The notes beneath the pieces are model-generated. The model saw only the letters and a program-made list of their open reading frames with translations. It did not search any database and was not told the DNA's origin. From positions 310,001 to 374,000 of the forward strand of contig NZ_OCNJ01000002.1 in the NCBI RefSeq assembly GCF_900230255.1: a stretch of DNA of 64,000 bases. Direction: 5' to 3'. The stretch is from Caenispirillum bisanense (GTDB lineage: Bacteria > Pseudomonadota > Alphaproteobacteria > Rhodospirillales > Rhodospirillaceae). Both the position numbers and the translations under genes were made by a program. Within the stretch, counting starts at the first letter, position 1. Every line of letters starts with the position of its first letter. This document shows positions 39,600 through 48,279 of the stretch, piece by piece.

Positions 39600-40409
39600 A
39601 TGCGTCTGACCGACCAGCAGCTCGAACAGTTCAACGACCTCGGCTACATCTTCCTCCCCGACGTGTTTTCGGCCGAAGAGGTGGAGGCCCTGCGCGCCGA
39701 GGCCGAAGCCGTCTACGCCAGCCCGCGCGAGGAAGTGTGGCGCGAGAAAAGCGGCGCCGCCCGCACCGCCTTCGCCGCCCACCGCTACAACGAGGCCTTC
39801 CGCATCCTCGGCGCCCATCCGCGGCTCATCGAGCCGGTGGAGCAGGTGTTCGGCGAAAAGCTCTACATGCACCAGTACAAGGTGAACGCCAAGGCGGCCT
39901 TCGACGGCGAGGTCTGGCAGTGGCACCAGGACTACGGCACCTGGGCGCGCGACGACGGCATGCCCGAGCCGCGGGCCATGAACATCTCGGTCTTCATCGA
40001 CGAGGTGATGCCCATCAACGGGCCGCTCATGATCATTCCGCGCAGCCACCGCCACGGCGTGCTCAACGCCGGCCACGACCTGGAGACCACCTCCTACCCG
40101 CTGTGGACGCTCGACAAGCAGACGGTGACCGACCTGGTGGCCGAAGGCGGCATCGTGGCGCCGACCGGCAAGCCGGGCGCCGTGCTCATGTTCCACGGCA
40201 ACCTGGTGCACGGCTCGGCCGGCAACATCACGCCCTACCCGCGCAAGATCGTCTACCTGACGCTGAACAGCGTCTCCAACTACATCCGCACGCCGACGCG
40301 CAAGGAGTGGATCGCCCACCAGGACTTCGCGCCCATCGAATGCGTCGCCGACGACGCCCTGCTGCAGTTCGCCCGCCAGCGCGCCGCCGGCCAGCACGCC
40401 GCGGAATGA
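39600..40409 (+). CDS. Phytanoyl-CoA dioxygenase family protein, EctD-like
   Basis: 269 aa. The Fe(II)/2-oxoglutarate facial triad is H109-x-D111 (QWHQDYGTW) and H204 (LVHGSAGN), with R215 for 2-oxoglutarate. The stretch DYGTWARDDGMPEPRAMNISVF is close to the ectoine hydroxylase signature but has Gln-Asp-Tyr-Gly where EctD has Ser-Asp-Phe-Glu. No ectABC genes are nearby, so another substrate is more likely. It lies 13 bases before the next gene. Confidence 0.85.
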   Translation: MRLTDQQLEQFNDLGYIFLPDVFSAEEVEALRAEAEAVYASPREEVWREKSGAARTAFAAHRYNEAFRILGAHPRLIEPVEQVFGEKLYMHQYKVNAKAAFDGEVWQWHQDYGTWARDDGMPEPRAMNISVFIDEVMPINGPLMIIPRSHRHGVLNAGHDLETTSYPLWTLDKQTVTDLVAEGGIVAPTGKPGAVLMFHGNLVHGSAGNITPYPRKIVYLTLNSVSNYIRTPTRKEWIAHQDFAPIECVADDALLQFARQRAAGQHAAE

Positions 40410-40422
40410 GGAGCCCGACCGC

Positions 40423-41745
40423 ATGAACCTGCATCATCTGTTGAAGGCCCGCGCCGCCGCCGGCCGCCCCGTCGGGGTGGCGCTCATCGGCGCCGGCAAG
40501 TTCGGCTCCATGTTCCTCTGCCAGGTGCCGACCACGCCGGGGCTCGAGGTTCGCGTCATCGCCGACCTCGACCCCGAGCGGGCGCGCGCCGCCTGCCGGT
40601 CGGTGGGGTGGACCGAAGACCGCATCGCCGCCACCGACTTCGTCACCGACGGCGGCGCGGCGGCGGACCATCCCGACGTCGAAGTGGTGGTGGAGGCGAC
40701 GGGCCACCCCGCCGCCGGCATCGTCCACGCCCGCGCCGCCATCGCCGCCCGCAAGCACGTGGTCATGGTGAACGTCGAGGCCGACGTGCTCGCCGGGCCG
40801 CTGCTGGCGGAGGAAGCGCGCACCATGGGCGTCGTCTACTCCATGGCCTACGGCGACCAGCCGGCGCTGACGTCGGAACTGGTGGACTGGGCGCGCTCCG
40901 CCGGGTTCCGCGTCGTCGCCGCCGGCAAGGGCACCAAGTACCTGCCGGCCTATCACGCCGTCACTCCCGACGACGTGTGGCAGCACTACGGCCTGACGCC
41001 CGAGGAAGCGAAGCGCGGCGGCATGAACCCGCAGATGTTCAACAGCTTCCTCGACGGCACCAAGTCGGCCATCGAGATGGCGGCCATCGCCAATGCCTGC
41101 GACATGGACGTGCCCGCCGACGGCCTGCTGTTCCCGCCCTGCGGCGTCGACGACCTGCCGCACGTCCTGCGCCCGCGCAGCGAGGGCGGCGTGCTGCAGG
41201 GGCCGGGCATGGTGGAGGTGGTGTCGTCCCTCGAACGCGACGGCCGGCCCGTGTTCCGCGACCTGCGGTGGGGCGTCTACGTGGTGATCGAGGCGCCCAA
41301 CGACTACGCCCGCGCCTGCTTCACGCAGTACGGCCTGAAGACCGACGCCTCCGGGCGCTACGCCGCCATGTACAAGCCCTATCACCTGATCGGCCTGGAA
41401 CTCGGCATCTCGGTCCTGTCGGCCGCCCTGCGCGGCGAGCCGACGGGGCAGACGCGCGGCTTCCGCGGCGACGCCGTGGCGGTGGCCAAGCGGGCCCTGA
41501 AGGCCGGCGAGACCCTCGACGGCGAGGGCGGCTACACGGTCTGGGGCCGCCTGATCCCGGCTGAGCGCTCGCTGCGTGAAGGTTGCCTGCCCATCGGCCT
41601 CGCCCATGGGGTGAAGCTGGTGCGCGACGTGCCGGCCGGGGCCATCGTCGGCTGGGCCGACGTCGAGGCGCGGGAGGCCGGCGCCTTCGCCGTGCGCCGT
41701 GCCATGGAACGGGCCTTCGCGCCCGTCGCCGCCGTGGCCGAGTGA
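40423..41745 (+). CDS. Homoserine dehydrogenase-like / DRL-family oxidoreductase with SAF domain
   Basis: 440 aa. The N-terminal Rossmann motif is VALIGAGKFGSMFLCQV. A central catalytic domain follows, and a C-terminal SAF-like part (CLPIGLAHGVKLVRDVPAGAIVGWADV). This arrangement is the COG4091 family, which includes the Brucella DXP reductoisomerase-like enzyme DRL and other sugar-acid oxidoreductases. RBS GAGGAG. With the upstream dioxygenase and GntR it looks like a small catabolic operon, so a non-DRL function is at least as likely. Confidence 0.8.
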   Translation: MNLHHLLKARAAAGRPVGVALIGAGKFGSMFLCQVPTTPGLEVRVIADLDPERARAACRSVGWTEDRIAATDFVTDGGAAADHPDVEVVVEATGHPAAGIVHARAAIAARKHVVMVNVEADVLAGPLLAEEARTMGVVYSMAYGDQPALTSELVDWARSAGFRVVAAGKGTKYLPAYHAVTPDDVWQHYGLTPEEAKRGGMNPQMFNSFLDGTKSAIEMAAIANACDMDVPADGLLFPPCGVDDLPHVLRPRSEGGVLQGPGMVEVVSSLERDGRPVFRDLRWGVYVVIEAPNDYARACFTQYGLKTDASGRYAAMYKPYHLIGLELGISVLSAALRGEPTGQTRGFRGDAVAVAKRALKAGETLDGEGGYTVWGRLIPAERSLREGCLPIGLAHGVKLVRDVPAGAIVGWADVEAREAGAFAVRRAMERAFAPVAAVAE

Positions 41746-41757
41746 CGGGGGGCGCTC

Positions 41758-41783
41758 ACTCGGCGCGAGCGTTCGCGCCGAGT
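41758..41783 (+). terminator. Hairpin after the oxidoreductase gene
   Basis: ACTCGGCGCGA and TCGCGCCGAGT form a perfect 11-bp stem with a GCGT loop, 12 bases past the stop. It has no T-run, so termination strength is uncertain. Confidence 0.5.
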
Positions 41784-42003
41784 CGCGCCGCGTCGCGCCC
41801 GCGCCGTCCGTGTCTTGCGCGGGCGGCGGGGGCGGTGCGGCGGCGGTTCGCTCGCTTTCTCGGCACCGCCGTAGGCAATCTGCCCGCGGCATGGGCATAA
41901 GGCCGATTTGTTCAGCGCCTGTGCAAAGGGCGCGTGACAAGACCTTCGAAATGGCTCCAAACTCGTTGCAGTGCGGTGATAGCGATGCCTCGAAAGGGGG
42001 AGC

Positions 42004-43416
42004 ATGGCCAAGGCTGCTTTCGACGAGATGTCTCCCGACGGAGCCATCCGGGAACCCTACCAGACCTATGATGCGTGGCTGAAACATCAGCCGGCCGACG
42101 TGTTGGCCCGGCGCCACAGGCAGGCGGACATGCTGTTCCGCCGCATCGGCATCACCTTCGCCGTCTACGGCGACACCTCGGGCAAGGAACGGCTCATCCC
42201 GTTCGACATCATCCCGCGGATTCTGTCGAAGAACGAGTGGAAGACGGTGTCCAACGGCGTCTGCCAGCGGGTGAAGGCGCTCAATGCCTTCATCGCCGAC
42301 GTCTACCACGGGCAGGAGATCGTCCGCGCCGGCAAGGTGCCGGAGCGGCTGGTCAGCCAGAACGAACAGTACCGCAAGGAAATGGCCGGCTTCACGCCGC
42401 CCAAGGGCATCTATGTCCACATCGCCGGCGTCGACATCGTGCGCACCGGCGAGAACAGCTTCTCGGTGCTGGAGGACAACCTGCGCACGCCCTCGGGGGT
42501 CTCCTACATGCTGGAGAACCGCGAGATCATGATGCGGCTGTTCCCCGACCTGTTCGACATCCACGCGGTGGCGCCGGTCAACCACTACCCCAACCAGCTG
42601 GTGCAGAACCTGCGCTTCTCCGCCCCCGCCCACGTCGAGAACCCGACGGTGGTGGTGCTGACGCCGGGCCAGTACAACAGCGCCTACTTCGAGCACGCCT
42701 TCCTGGCCGACGAGATGGGCGTCGACCTGGTGCAGGGGCAGGACCTGTTCGTCGAGGACGACACGGTCTACATGCGCACCGTCGAAGGGCCGAAGCGCGT
42801 CGACGTCATCTACCGCCGCATCGACGACGACTTCCTCGACCCGCGCGTCTTCCGCAAGGACAGCATGCTCGGCGTGCCCGGCCTGTTCCAGGCCTACCGC
42901 AAGGGACGGGTGACGCTCGCCAACGCCGTCGGCACCGGCATCGCCGACGACAAGGCGATCTACGACTACGTGCCGGAGATGATCCGCTTCTACCTGGGCG
43001 AGGAGCCGATCCTCGCCAACGTGCCCACCTACCACCTCAACCGCGACGACGACCGCAAGTACGTGCTCGACCACCTGGGCGAGCTGGTGGTGAAGGAAGT
43101 CCACGGCTCCGGCGGCTACGGCATGCTGGTCGGCCCGAAGGCCTCGCGGGAGGAGATCAGCGCCTACCGCCAGCGCATCCTGAAGGACCCCGGCATGTTC
43201 ATCGCCCAGCCGACGCTGGCGCTGTCCACCTGCCCGACCTTCGTGGAGCAGGGCATCGCGCCGCGCCACGTCGACCTGCGACCCTTCGTCCTCTATGGCG
43301 AGGACATCACGGTGGTGCCGGGCGGCCTGACGCGCGTCGCCATGCGCGAGGGCTCGCTGGTGGTGAACTCGTCGCAGGGCGGCGGCACCAAGGACACCTG
43401 GGTTCTGGAGCGCTGA
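42004..43416 (+). CDS. Circularly permuted ATP-grasp protein (COG2308)
   Basis: 470 aa. DUF404/DUF407 signature: FAVYGDTSGKERLIPFDIIPRI, ALNAFIADVYHGQEIVRAGKVPE, FSVLEDNLRTPSGVSYMLENR, VDVIYRRIDDDFLDP and LVVKEVHGSGGYGMLVGPKA, the last being ATP-grasp. These enzymes are thought to ligate amines to carboxylates or peptides. A strong AAAGGGGGA RBS precedes it. It is the first gene of the Anbu-associated operon. The 258 bp upstream holds only the hairpin at 41758. Confidence 0.93.
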   Translation: MAKAAFDEMSPDGAIREPYQTYDAWLKHQPADVLARRHRQADMLFRRIGITFAVYGDTSGKERLIPFDIIPRILSKNEWKTVSNGVCQRVKALNAFIADVYHGQEIVRAGKVPERLVSQNEQYRKEMAGFTPPKGIYVHIAGVDIVRTGENSFSVLEDNLRTPSGVSYMLENREIMMRLFPDLFDIHAVAPVNHYPNQLVQNLRFSAPAHVENPTVVVLTPGQYNSAYFEHAFLADEMGVDLVQGQDLFVEDDTVYMRTVEGPKRVDVIYRRIDDDFLDPRVFRKDSMLGVPGLFQAYRKGRVTLANAVGTGIADDKAIYDYVPEMIRFYLGEEPILANVPTYHLNRDDDRKYVLDHLGELVVKEVHGSGGYGMLVGPKASREEISAYRQRILKDPGMFIAQPTLALSTCPTFVEQGIAPRHVDLRPFVLYGEDITVVPGGLTRVAMREGSLVVNSSQGGGTKDTWVLER

Positions 43417-43418
43417 GC

Positions 43419-44357
43419 ATGCTGAGCCGTACCGCCGACAACCTGTACTGGATGGCGCGCTACGTGGAGCGGGCCGAGAACATGGCCCGCATCCTCGACG
43501 TCAGCCACCGCATGAGCCAGCTGCCCGCCGCCGACGGCGAGGATGGATCGTCGCAGTGGCTGCCCGCCCTCATCATCGCCGGCCAGCGCCCGCTGTACGA
43601 GGACCGCCAGCAGTCCATCACCGCCGGCGCCGTCATCGCCTTCATGGCGCTGGACCCGGAAAACCCGTCGTCCATCTACAGCTCCCTGCGCTCCGCCCGC
43701 GAGAACGCCCGCGCCGAGCGCAACGCCATCCCGTCGGAGATGTTCGAGTGCCTGAACTCGGCGTGGCTGGAGATCAAGGAGATGCAGTATTCGCACCTCC
43801 TCGACACCGGCTTCCGCGACTTCTTCGACTGGGTGAAGGACCGCTCCGCCCTGTTCCGCGGCACCACCGTCGGCACCATGCTGCAGAACGAGGGGTTCTA
43901 CTTCACCCGCCTCGGCACCTTCGTGGAGCGCGCCGACAACACCGCCCGCCTGCTCGACGTGAAGTACCACGTGCTGGCCCCCGACGAGGCGCGCATCGAC
44001 GAGGCGGTGGACTACTACCAGTGGGGGGCGCTGCTGCGCTCGCTGTCGGCCTTCAAGGCCTACCGGCTCATCTACCGCGACAGCATCAAGCCGCGCAACG
44101 TGGCGGAACTGCTGATCCTGCGGCAGGAGTTCCCGCGCTCGCTGCACGCCTGCTACGACGTGGTGCACCAGCAGCTCGAACTGCTCGGGCCGAAGCTCGA
44201 ATGCACGCGCAAGGCCGGCGAGATGCACGCCCGCTTGCACTACACGCGGACCGAGGATATCACCCGCCGGGGCCTGCACCGCTTCCTGACCGAGTTCATC
44301 AACAAGAACTCGGCCCTGAGCGCGGAAATCGCCCGCGACTTCCTGCTGGTGGCCTGA
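43419..44357 (+). CDS. Alpha-E domain protein (COG2307)
   Basis: 312 aa, all-helical. It starts MLSRTADNLYWMARYVERAENMARILD, the defining alpha-E motif, and has a second ERADNTARLLDVKYH copy. The protein usually follows the permuted ATP-grasp and is suspected to act with it on a peptide substrate. It begins two bases after the upstream stop. No enzymatic activity has been proved for the family as far as I know. Confidence 0.93.
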   Translation: MLSRTADNLYWMARYVERAENMARILDVSHRMSQLPAADGEDGSSQWLPALIIAGQRPLYEDRQQSITAGAVIAFMALDPENPSSIYSSLRSARENARAERNAIPSEMFECLNSAWLEIKEMQYSHLLDTGFRDFFDWVKDRSALFRGTTVGTMLQNEGFYFTRLGTFVERADNTARLLDVKYHVLAPDEARIDEAVDYYQWGALLRSLSAFKAYRLIYRDSIKPRNVAELLILRQEFPRSLHACYDVVHQQLELLGPKLECTRKAGEMHARLHYTRTEDITRRGLHRFLTEFINKNSALSAEIARDFLLVA

Positions 44358-44391
44358 CGGCCGCGCCTCTTCTCGCAAAGACCCCCGACCG

Positions 44392-45141
44392 ATGACCTAC
44401 TGCCTCGGCCTCCTCCTGAACGACGGCCTCGTGATGGCGTCCGACAGCCGCACCAACGCCGGCGTCGACCACATCTCCACCTTCTCCAAGATGCGGGTGT
44501 GGGAGAAGCCGGGGGAGCGCATCATCGTGCTGCTGTCGTCGGGCAACCTCGCCATCACCCAGGCGGTGGCGAGCCAGCTCGACGACCAGATCCGCCTGCC
44601 CGGCGGCGAGAAGCGCAAGAAGGGCTCGACCCTGCTCACCGTGCCCGGCATGCACGCCGCCGCCAAGCTGGTGGGCGAGGCGGTGCGCAAGGTCTACGAC
44701 AACGACGCCGGTTCGCTGCAGCAGCACGGCGCCGACTTCATCGCCAGCTTCATCCTGGGCGGTCAGGTCAAGGGCGGCCCCATGCGGCTGTTCCTCATCT
44801 ACGCCGCCGGCAACTTCATCGAGGCCGGGCCGCTGACGCCCTTCTTCCAGATCGGCGAGACCAAGTACGGCAAGCCCATCCTCGACCGCGTCATCGCGCC
44901 CGACACGCCGCTGCCGGAAGCGGTGAAGTGCGCGCTGGTGTCCATGGACAGCACCATGCGCTCCAACCTGTCGGTCGGCCTGCCCATCGACGTGCTGGTG
45001 GCCAAGACCGACGCGCACCGCGTGTTCCACCGCCGCTCCATCGGCGAGGACGACCCCTACATGATGGGCCTGCGCAAGCAGTGGGGCGACGGCGTGCGGC
45101 GGCTGTTCAGCCAGCTGATCGATCCGCGGCTGGACGAATAG
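44392..45141 (+). CDS. Anbu-type bacterial proteasome homologue
   Basis: 249 aa Ntn-hydrolase. The N-terminus MTYCLGLLLNDGLVMASDSR gives Thr2 as the likely nucleophile after Met removal, with D18 (ASDSRTNAG) and K33 (FSKM) as the catalytic partners; TFSKMRVWEKPGERIIVLLSSGNLAITQ is typical of Anbu. It forms a helical or ring assembly in relatives. Here it follows the ATP-grasp and alpha-E genes, the standard neighbours, but no transglutaminase is present. Its 3' end overlaps the convergent XRE gene by 35 bases. Confidence 0.9.
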   Translation: MTYCLGLLLNDGLVMASDSRTNAGVDHISTFSKMRVWEKPGERIIVLLSSGNLAITQAVASQLDDQIRLPGGEKRKKGSTLLTVPGMHAAAKLVGEAVRKVYDNDAGSLQQHGADFIASFILGGQVKGGPMRLFLIYAAGNFIEAGPLTPFFQIGETKYGKPILDRVIAPDTPLPEAVKCALVSMDSTMRSNLSVGLPIDVLVAKTDAHRVFHRRSIGEDDPYMMGLRKQWGDGVRRLFSQLIDPRLDE

Positions 45142-45769
45142 CCAGCCCCCGCTCCAGCACCACCATGTAGCGGCAGGGCGCCGGGCCGGGGTTGTGCACG
45201 GTCCCGCCGCCCGCGAGGCACATGTGCAGGCAGTCACCGGCGTCCAGGTGGTGGGTGCGGCCGCCGACGGTGACCGTCAGTGCGCCGTCCAGCACCACCA
45301 GATGCTGGGTGGTGCCGAAGGCGCCGGTCGGGCCGTAGGTGACGTCGGCATAAGGCGGGAACTCGATCTCGACGATCTCGAGCGGCGAGCCGGTGCCGGA
45401 GGGCGACAGGATGCGGCGGCTGTAGCCGCTGCCCGGGTCGTGCCACACCGGCTGGTCGATGCGGCGCAGCACCGTGCTGCCGCCGGGCGCGGCGGCGTCT
45501 TCCGGCGCGGTGTCGGATGCGGCGGCGGGGTCGTCGGGGCTCATGACCGACGTCATGGTCAGGCCGAGGGCGGTGCAGATGCGGCCGAGCAGGACGGTGG
45601 TCGGGTGGCTGCGGCCCGATTCGATGCGCACCAGCTTGGCGCGGGTGATGCCGATGCGCGCCGCCGCCTCCGCCTCGCCGAGGCCGAGGGCTTCCCGCCG
45701 CTGCCGCAGGCGGCGGGCGATGCGGTCGTCCACTCCGGCCGCCGCAGCGGTGATCTCGTCCTCGTCCAT
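45107..45769 (-). CDS. XRE-cupin transcriptional regulator
   Basis: 220 aa from MDEDEIT. The N-terminal HTH is LRQRREALGLGEAEAAARIGITRAKLVRIESGRSHPTTVLL. The C-terminal cupin includes HLVVLDGALTVTVGGRTHHLDAGDCLHM. This class responds to small ligands and commonly controls amino-acid or polyamine metabolism. The stop lies inside the Anbu gene, a tail-to-tail overlap of 45107-45141. The regulon is unknown. Confidence 0.87.
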   Translation of the reverse strand: MDEDEITAAAAGVDDRIARRLRQRREALGLGEAEAAARIGITRAKLVRIESGRSHPTTVLLGRICTALGLTMTSVMSPDDPAAASDTAPEDAAAPGGSTVLRRIDQPVWHDPGSGYSRRILSPSGTGSPLEIVEIEFPPYADVTYGPTGAFGTTQHLVVLDGALTVTVGGRTHHLDAGDCLHMCLAGGGTVHNPGPAPCRYMVVLERGLAIRPAADRSAG

Positions 45770-45936
45770 GCGCCGACAGTCCTCCCATCGGCGGCACAAA
45801 TCAAGCCCTGGTTGCGCATGGAGTCGAGGCGCCCCATGGGCAGGACCCGTGGTCGGTGATAGTCGGCGTAGTCTTTCGCCGGCAGAGCGAACAGGGCGGG
45901 GAGGCTGCCGACGAGAACGAAGCCGGCGACCTCGCC

Positions 45937-46149
45937 TCAGGAGAGGCCGCCGATCTCCACCGCGGTGAGGACGGTGAGCGCGATGAGGCCGAAGGACAGC
46001 ACGCCGCGGGCGAACCAGCCGTAGATGCGGCCCGGCATGTCGGGGCTCCAGCGCTTGCCGGCGCCGGCGAAATAGGCGGCGCCGGTGAACAGGGCGGCGA
46101 AGAACAGGCCGACCAGGGCCACCAGGCTGACGAGCACGATCTCGATCAT
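45937..46149 (-). CDS. Small membrane protein with NsrR-like box
   Basis: 70 aa from the ATG at 46149. Two hydrophobic segments (IVLVSLVALVGLFFAALFTGAAYFA and VLSFGLIALTVLTAVEI) flank a polar loop KRWSPDMPGRIYGWFARG. I do not recognise the family. The ATG is 17 bases downstream of a near-consensus NsrR box, and the adjacent divergent gene is nsrR, so expression under nitrosative stress is likely. Confidence 0.7.
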   Translation of the reverse strand: MIEIVLVSLVALVGLFFAALFTGAAYFAGAGKRWSPDMPGRIYGWFARGVLSFGLIALTVLTAVEIGGLS

Positions 46150-46165
46150 GGCGCTTGCCCCTTTA

Positions 46166-46188
46166 AAGATGAATTTACGATACATATT
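46166..46188. promoter_or_regulatory. NsrR-type operator
   Basis: AAGATGAATTT-A-CGATACATATT matches the 11-1-11 NsrR palindrome (consensus AANATGCATTT with mirror half) with one mismatch in the left half and three in the right. It lies between the divergent nsrR and small-membrane genes. A second half-site, GATGCATC (46220-46227), is just before nsrR. Confidence 0.7.
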
Positions 46189-46254
46189 TAAGGCGGGCCG
46201 CCGGGAAAGCAATATGGCGGATGCATCTTACCCCGCGTGCCGGACGGGAGAGCC

Positions 46255-46722
46255 ATGCGCCTGACGCAACACACCGATTATGCCCTGCGCCTGCTCATCA
46301 CGCTGGCGCTGACGGCGCGCCGCGCGGCGCGCGACGGCGGCGCGGCGGCCGACACCATCACCATCCGCGAGGTGGCGGAGCGCTACGGCATTTCGCGCAA
46401 CCACCTGATGAAGGTCGCCAACGACCTGACGCGGGCCGGCGTGGTGGAAGGCCTGCGCGGCCGCGGCGGCGGCCTGCGCCTGGCGGTGCCGGCGGCCGAG
46501 ATCAACATCGGCGTCCTGGTGCGCGCGCTGGAAGACGGTCGCGACCTGGTGGAGTGCTTCCGGCCAGAGACCAACACCTGCCGCATCGCCCCCGCCTGCC
46601 GGCTGAAGGGCGTGCTGCGGCAGGCGCAGGAGGCCTTCCTGGCGGTGCTCGACGGCTACACCCTGGCCGACGTGGTCGACCGCCCCGACGACCTGGACGC
46701 GCTGCTGCAACTGGCGGGGTAG
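46255..46722 (+). CDS. nsrR: NO-responsive Rrf2-family regulator
   Basis: 155 aa from MRLTQHTDYALRLLITL with GGGAG upstream. The winged helix ends IREVAERYGISRNHLMKVANDL. The Fe-S ligands are C101, C109 and C115 (VECFRPETNTCRIAPACRLK), and Asp8, a cluster ligand in characterised NsrR, is conserved. It senses nitric oxide and represses detoxification genes. It carries a short Gly/Ala insertion around residue 28-33. Confidence 0.93.
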   Translation: MRLTQHTDYALRLLITLALTARRAARDGGAAADTITIREVAERYGISRNHLMKVANDLTRAGVVEGLRGRGGGLRLAVPAAEINIGVLVRALEDGRDLVECFRPETNTCRIAPACRLKGVLRQAQEAFLAVLDGYTLADVVDRPDDLDALLQLAG

Positions 46723-46740
46723 GGGCGGGGGCGCCGGCCC

Positions 46741-47529
46741 TCAGTCCGCCAGCACCGCCGCCACCGGCGCGTGGTCGCTCGGCTGCGGCCAGTCGCGGGC
46801 GTCGACGTGGACCTCCCAGCCCGTCAGGCGCGGGGCGAGGGCGGGTGTCACCCACACGTGGTCCAGCCGGCGCCCCTTGTTGGCGCCGCGCCAGTCGGCG
46901 GCGCGGTAGCTCCACCACGTGAAGACGTGTTCGTCGGCCGGCACGAAGGCGCGCGTCGTGTCCACCCAGTCCAGCGTCTGCTGCAGCAGGGCGAGGCGCG
47001 TCGTCTCCATGGGCGTGTGGGTGACCACCTTCAGCAGCTTCTTGTGGTCCCACACGTCGGTCGGCAGCGGCGCCACGTTGAAGTCGCCGGCCAGCACCAG
47101 CGGGTCGCGCGGGCCGTAGGTGGCGGCGAACCACTCCGTCAACTCGTCGAGGAAGCGCAGCTTGTTGGCGAACTTGGGGTTCTTCGCCGGGTCCGGCTCG
47201 TCGCCGCCGGCCGGGATGTAGAGGCTGTGGACCTCCATCCCGTCCACCTCGGCGATGATGTGGCGGCAGTCGGGCCGCTCGCACCACGCCTGGGTGCGCA
47301 CCTCCCGCAGCGGCCGGCGCGACAGGATGGCGACGCCGTTGTAGCCCTTCTGGCCGTGGCAGGCGACGTGCTCCCACCCGAGGCGCGTGAGCGCCTCGTG
47401 CGGGAACAGGTCGTCGGGACACTTGGTCTCCTGCAGGCAGACCACGTCGGGCGCCATCTCGTCCGTCAGGCGCTCCAGCAGGTCGATGCGCAGACGGATC
47501 GAGTTGACGTTCCAGGTGACGATCTTCAT
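46741..47529 (-). CDS. xth: Exodeoxyribonuclease III
   Basis: 262 aa. KIVTWNVNSIRLRID, VCLQETKC, the catalytic VLAGDFNVAP, DHVWVTPAL and the terminal SDHAPV are the full EEP nuclease set. It repairs abasic sites and blocked 3' ends. The ATG overlaps the upstream FAH stop (ATGA). The gene lies between FAH and nsrR. Confidence 0.95.
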   Translation of the reverse strand: MKIVTWNVNSIRLRIDLLERLTDEMAPDVVCLQETKCPDDLFPHEALTRLGWEHVACHGQKGYNGVAILSRRPLREVRTQAWCERPDCRHIIAEVDGMEVHSLYIPAGGDEPDPAKNPKFANKLRFLDELTEWFAATYGPRDPLVLAGDFNVAPLPTDVWDHKKLLKVVTHTPMETTRLALLQQTLDWVDTTRAFVPADEHVFTWWSYRAADWRGANKGRRLDHVWVTPALAPRLTGWEVHVDARDWPQPSDHAPVAAVLAD

Positions 47530-48215
47530 CAGGCCATGGTCACCGTCAGCTCGCCGACGCCTTCCACCGACGCCACCATGGTCTGGCCGCGGGCGACGGC
47601 GCCGACGCCTTCCGGCGTGCCGGTGAAGATCAGGTCGCCGGGCTGCAGGATGACCAGCGTCGACAGGTAGGCGATCATGGCCGGCACCGACCAGATCATG
47701 TCGGCGAGGTCGCCGCTCTGGCGGGTGACGCCGTCGACGCTCAGGGTCACGGCGCCGTCGGCCGGATGGCCGCAGCGGGCGACCGCGCGGATGGCCGAGA
47801 TCGGCGCCGAGGCGTCGAAACCCTTGGCCATATCCCACGGCTTGCCGCCCTTCTTGGCGGCCGCCTGCAGGTCGCGGCGGGTCAGGTCGATGCCGACGGC
47901 ATAGCCGTAGACGCAGTCGAGCGCCGCTTCCGGCGCGATGTCGGAGCCGCCCTTGGCGAGCGCCACCACCAGCTCGACCTCGTGGTGCAGGTCGGACGTC
48001 GCCGGCGGATAGGGCACGCGGCCGCCCATGGGCACCACGGCATCGGCCGGCTTGGTGAAGAAGAACGGCGGCTCGGCGTCCGGGTTGGCGCCCATCTCGC
48101 GGGCATGGGCGGCGTAGTTGCGGCCGACGCAGAAGATGCGGCGGACGGGGAAGACGTCGTCGCTCCCTTCCACGGGAACGGCGGGCACGGCGGGCGCGGG
48201 GACGACGAAAGCCAC
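47529..48215 (-). CDS. Fumarylacetoacetate hydrolase family protein
   Basis: 228 aa from a GTG at 48215 (RBS GGGAGA). FCVGRNYAAHAREMGA, FFFTKPADAVV, LHHEVELVVAL (metal-binding E/E) and the final GDLIFTGTPEGVGAV are FAH hallmarks. Short members are acylpyruvases or act on 2-oxo-hept-3-enedioate-type acids. It is coupled to xth. A multi-hairpin region occupies the 293 bp upstream. Confidence 0.9.
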   Translation of the reverse strand: MAFVVPAPAVPAVPVEGSDDVFPVRRIFCVGRNYAAHAREMGANPDAEPPFFFTKPADAVVPMGGRVPYPPATSDLHHEVELVVALAKGGSDIAPEAALDCVYGYAVGIDLTRRDLQAAAKKGGKPWDMAKGFDASAPISAIRAVARCGHPADGAVTLSVDGVTRQSGDLADMIWSVPAMIAYLSTLVILQPGDLIFTGTPEGVGAVARGQTMVASVEGVGELTVTMA

Positions 48216-48279
48216 GGGGGGATCTCCCAGGTGAACGGTGGGGGCGGGAGTATAGCAGCAGCGGGGGCCGAAAAGGGAA

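Noticed and set aside
39600-40409. Ectoine hydroxylase EctD
   Set aside because: The active-site signature differs from EctD (Gln-Asp-Tyr-Gly in place of Ser-Asp-Phe-Glu) and there is no ectABC cluster; kept only as EctD-like.
40228-43269. A 1013-codon open frame on the minus strand
   Set aside because: It lies antisense to the dioxygenase, oxidoreductase and ATP-grasp genes, is His/Gly/Ala-rich low complexity, and shows no family motif. It is a product of high GC third positions.
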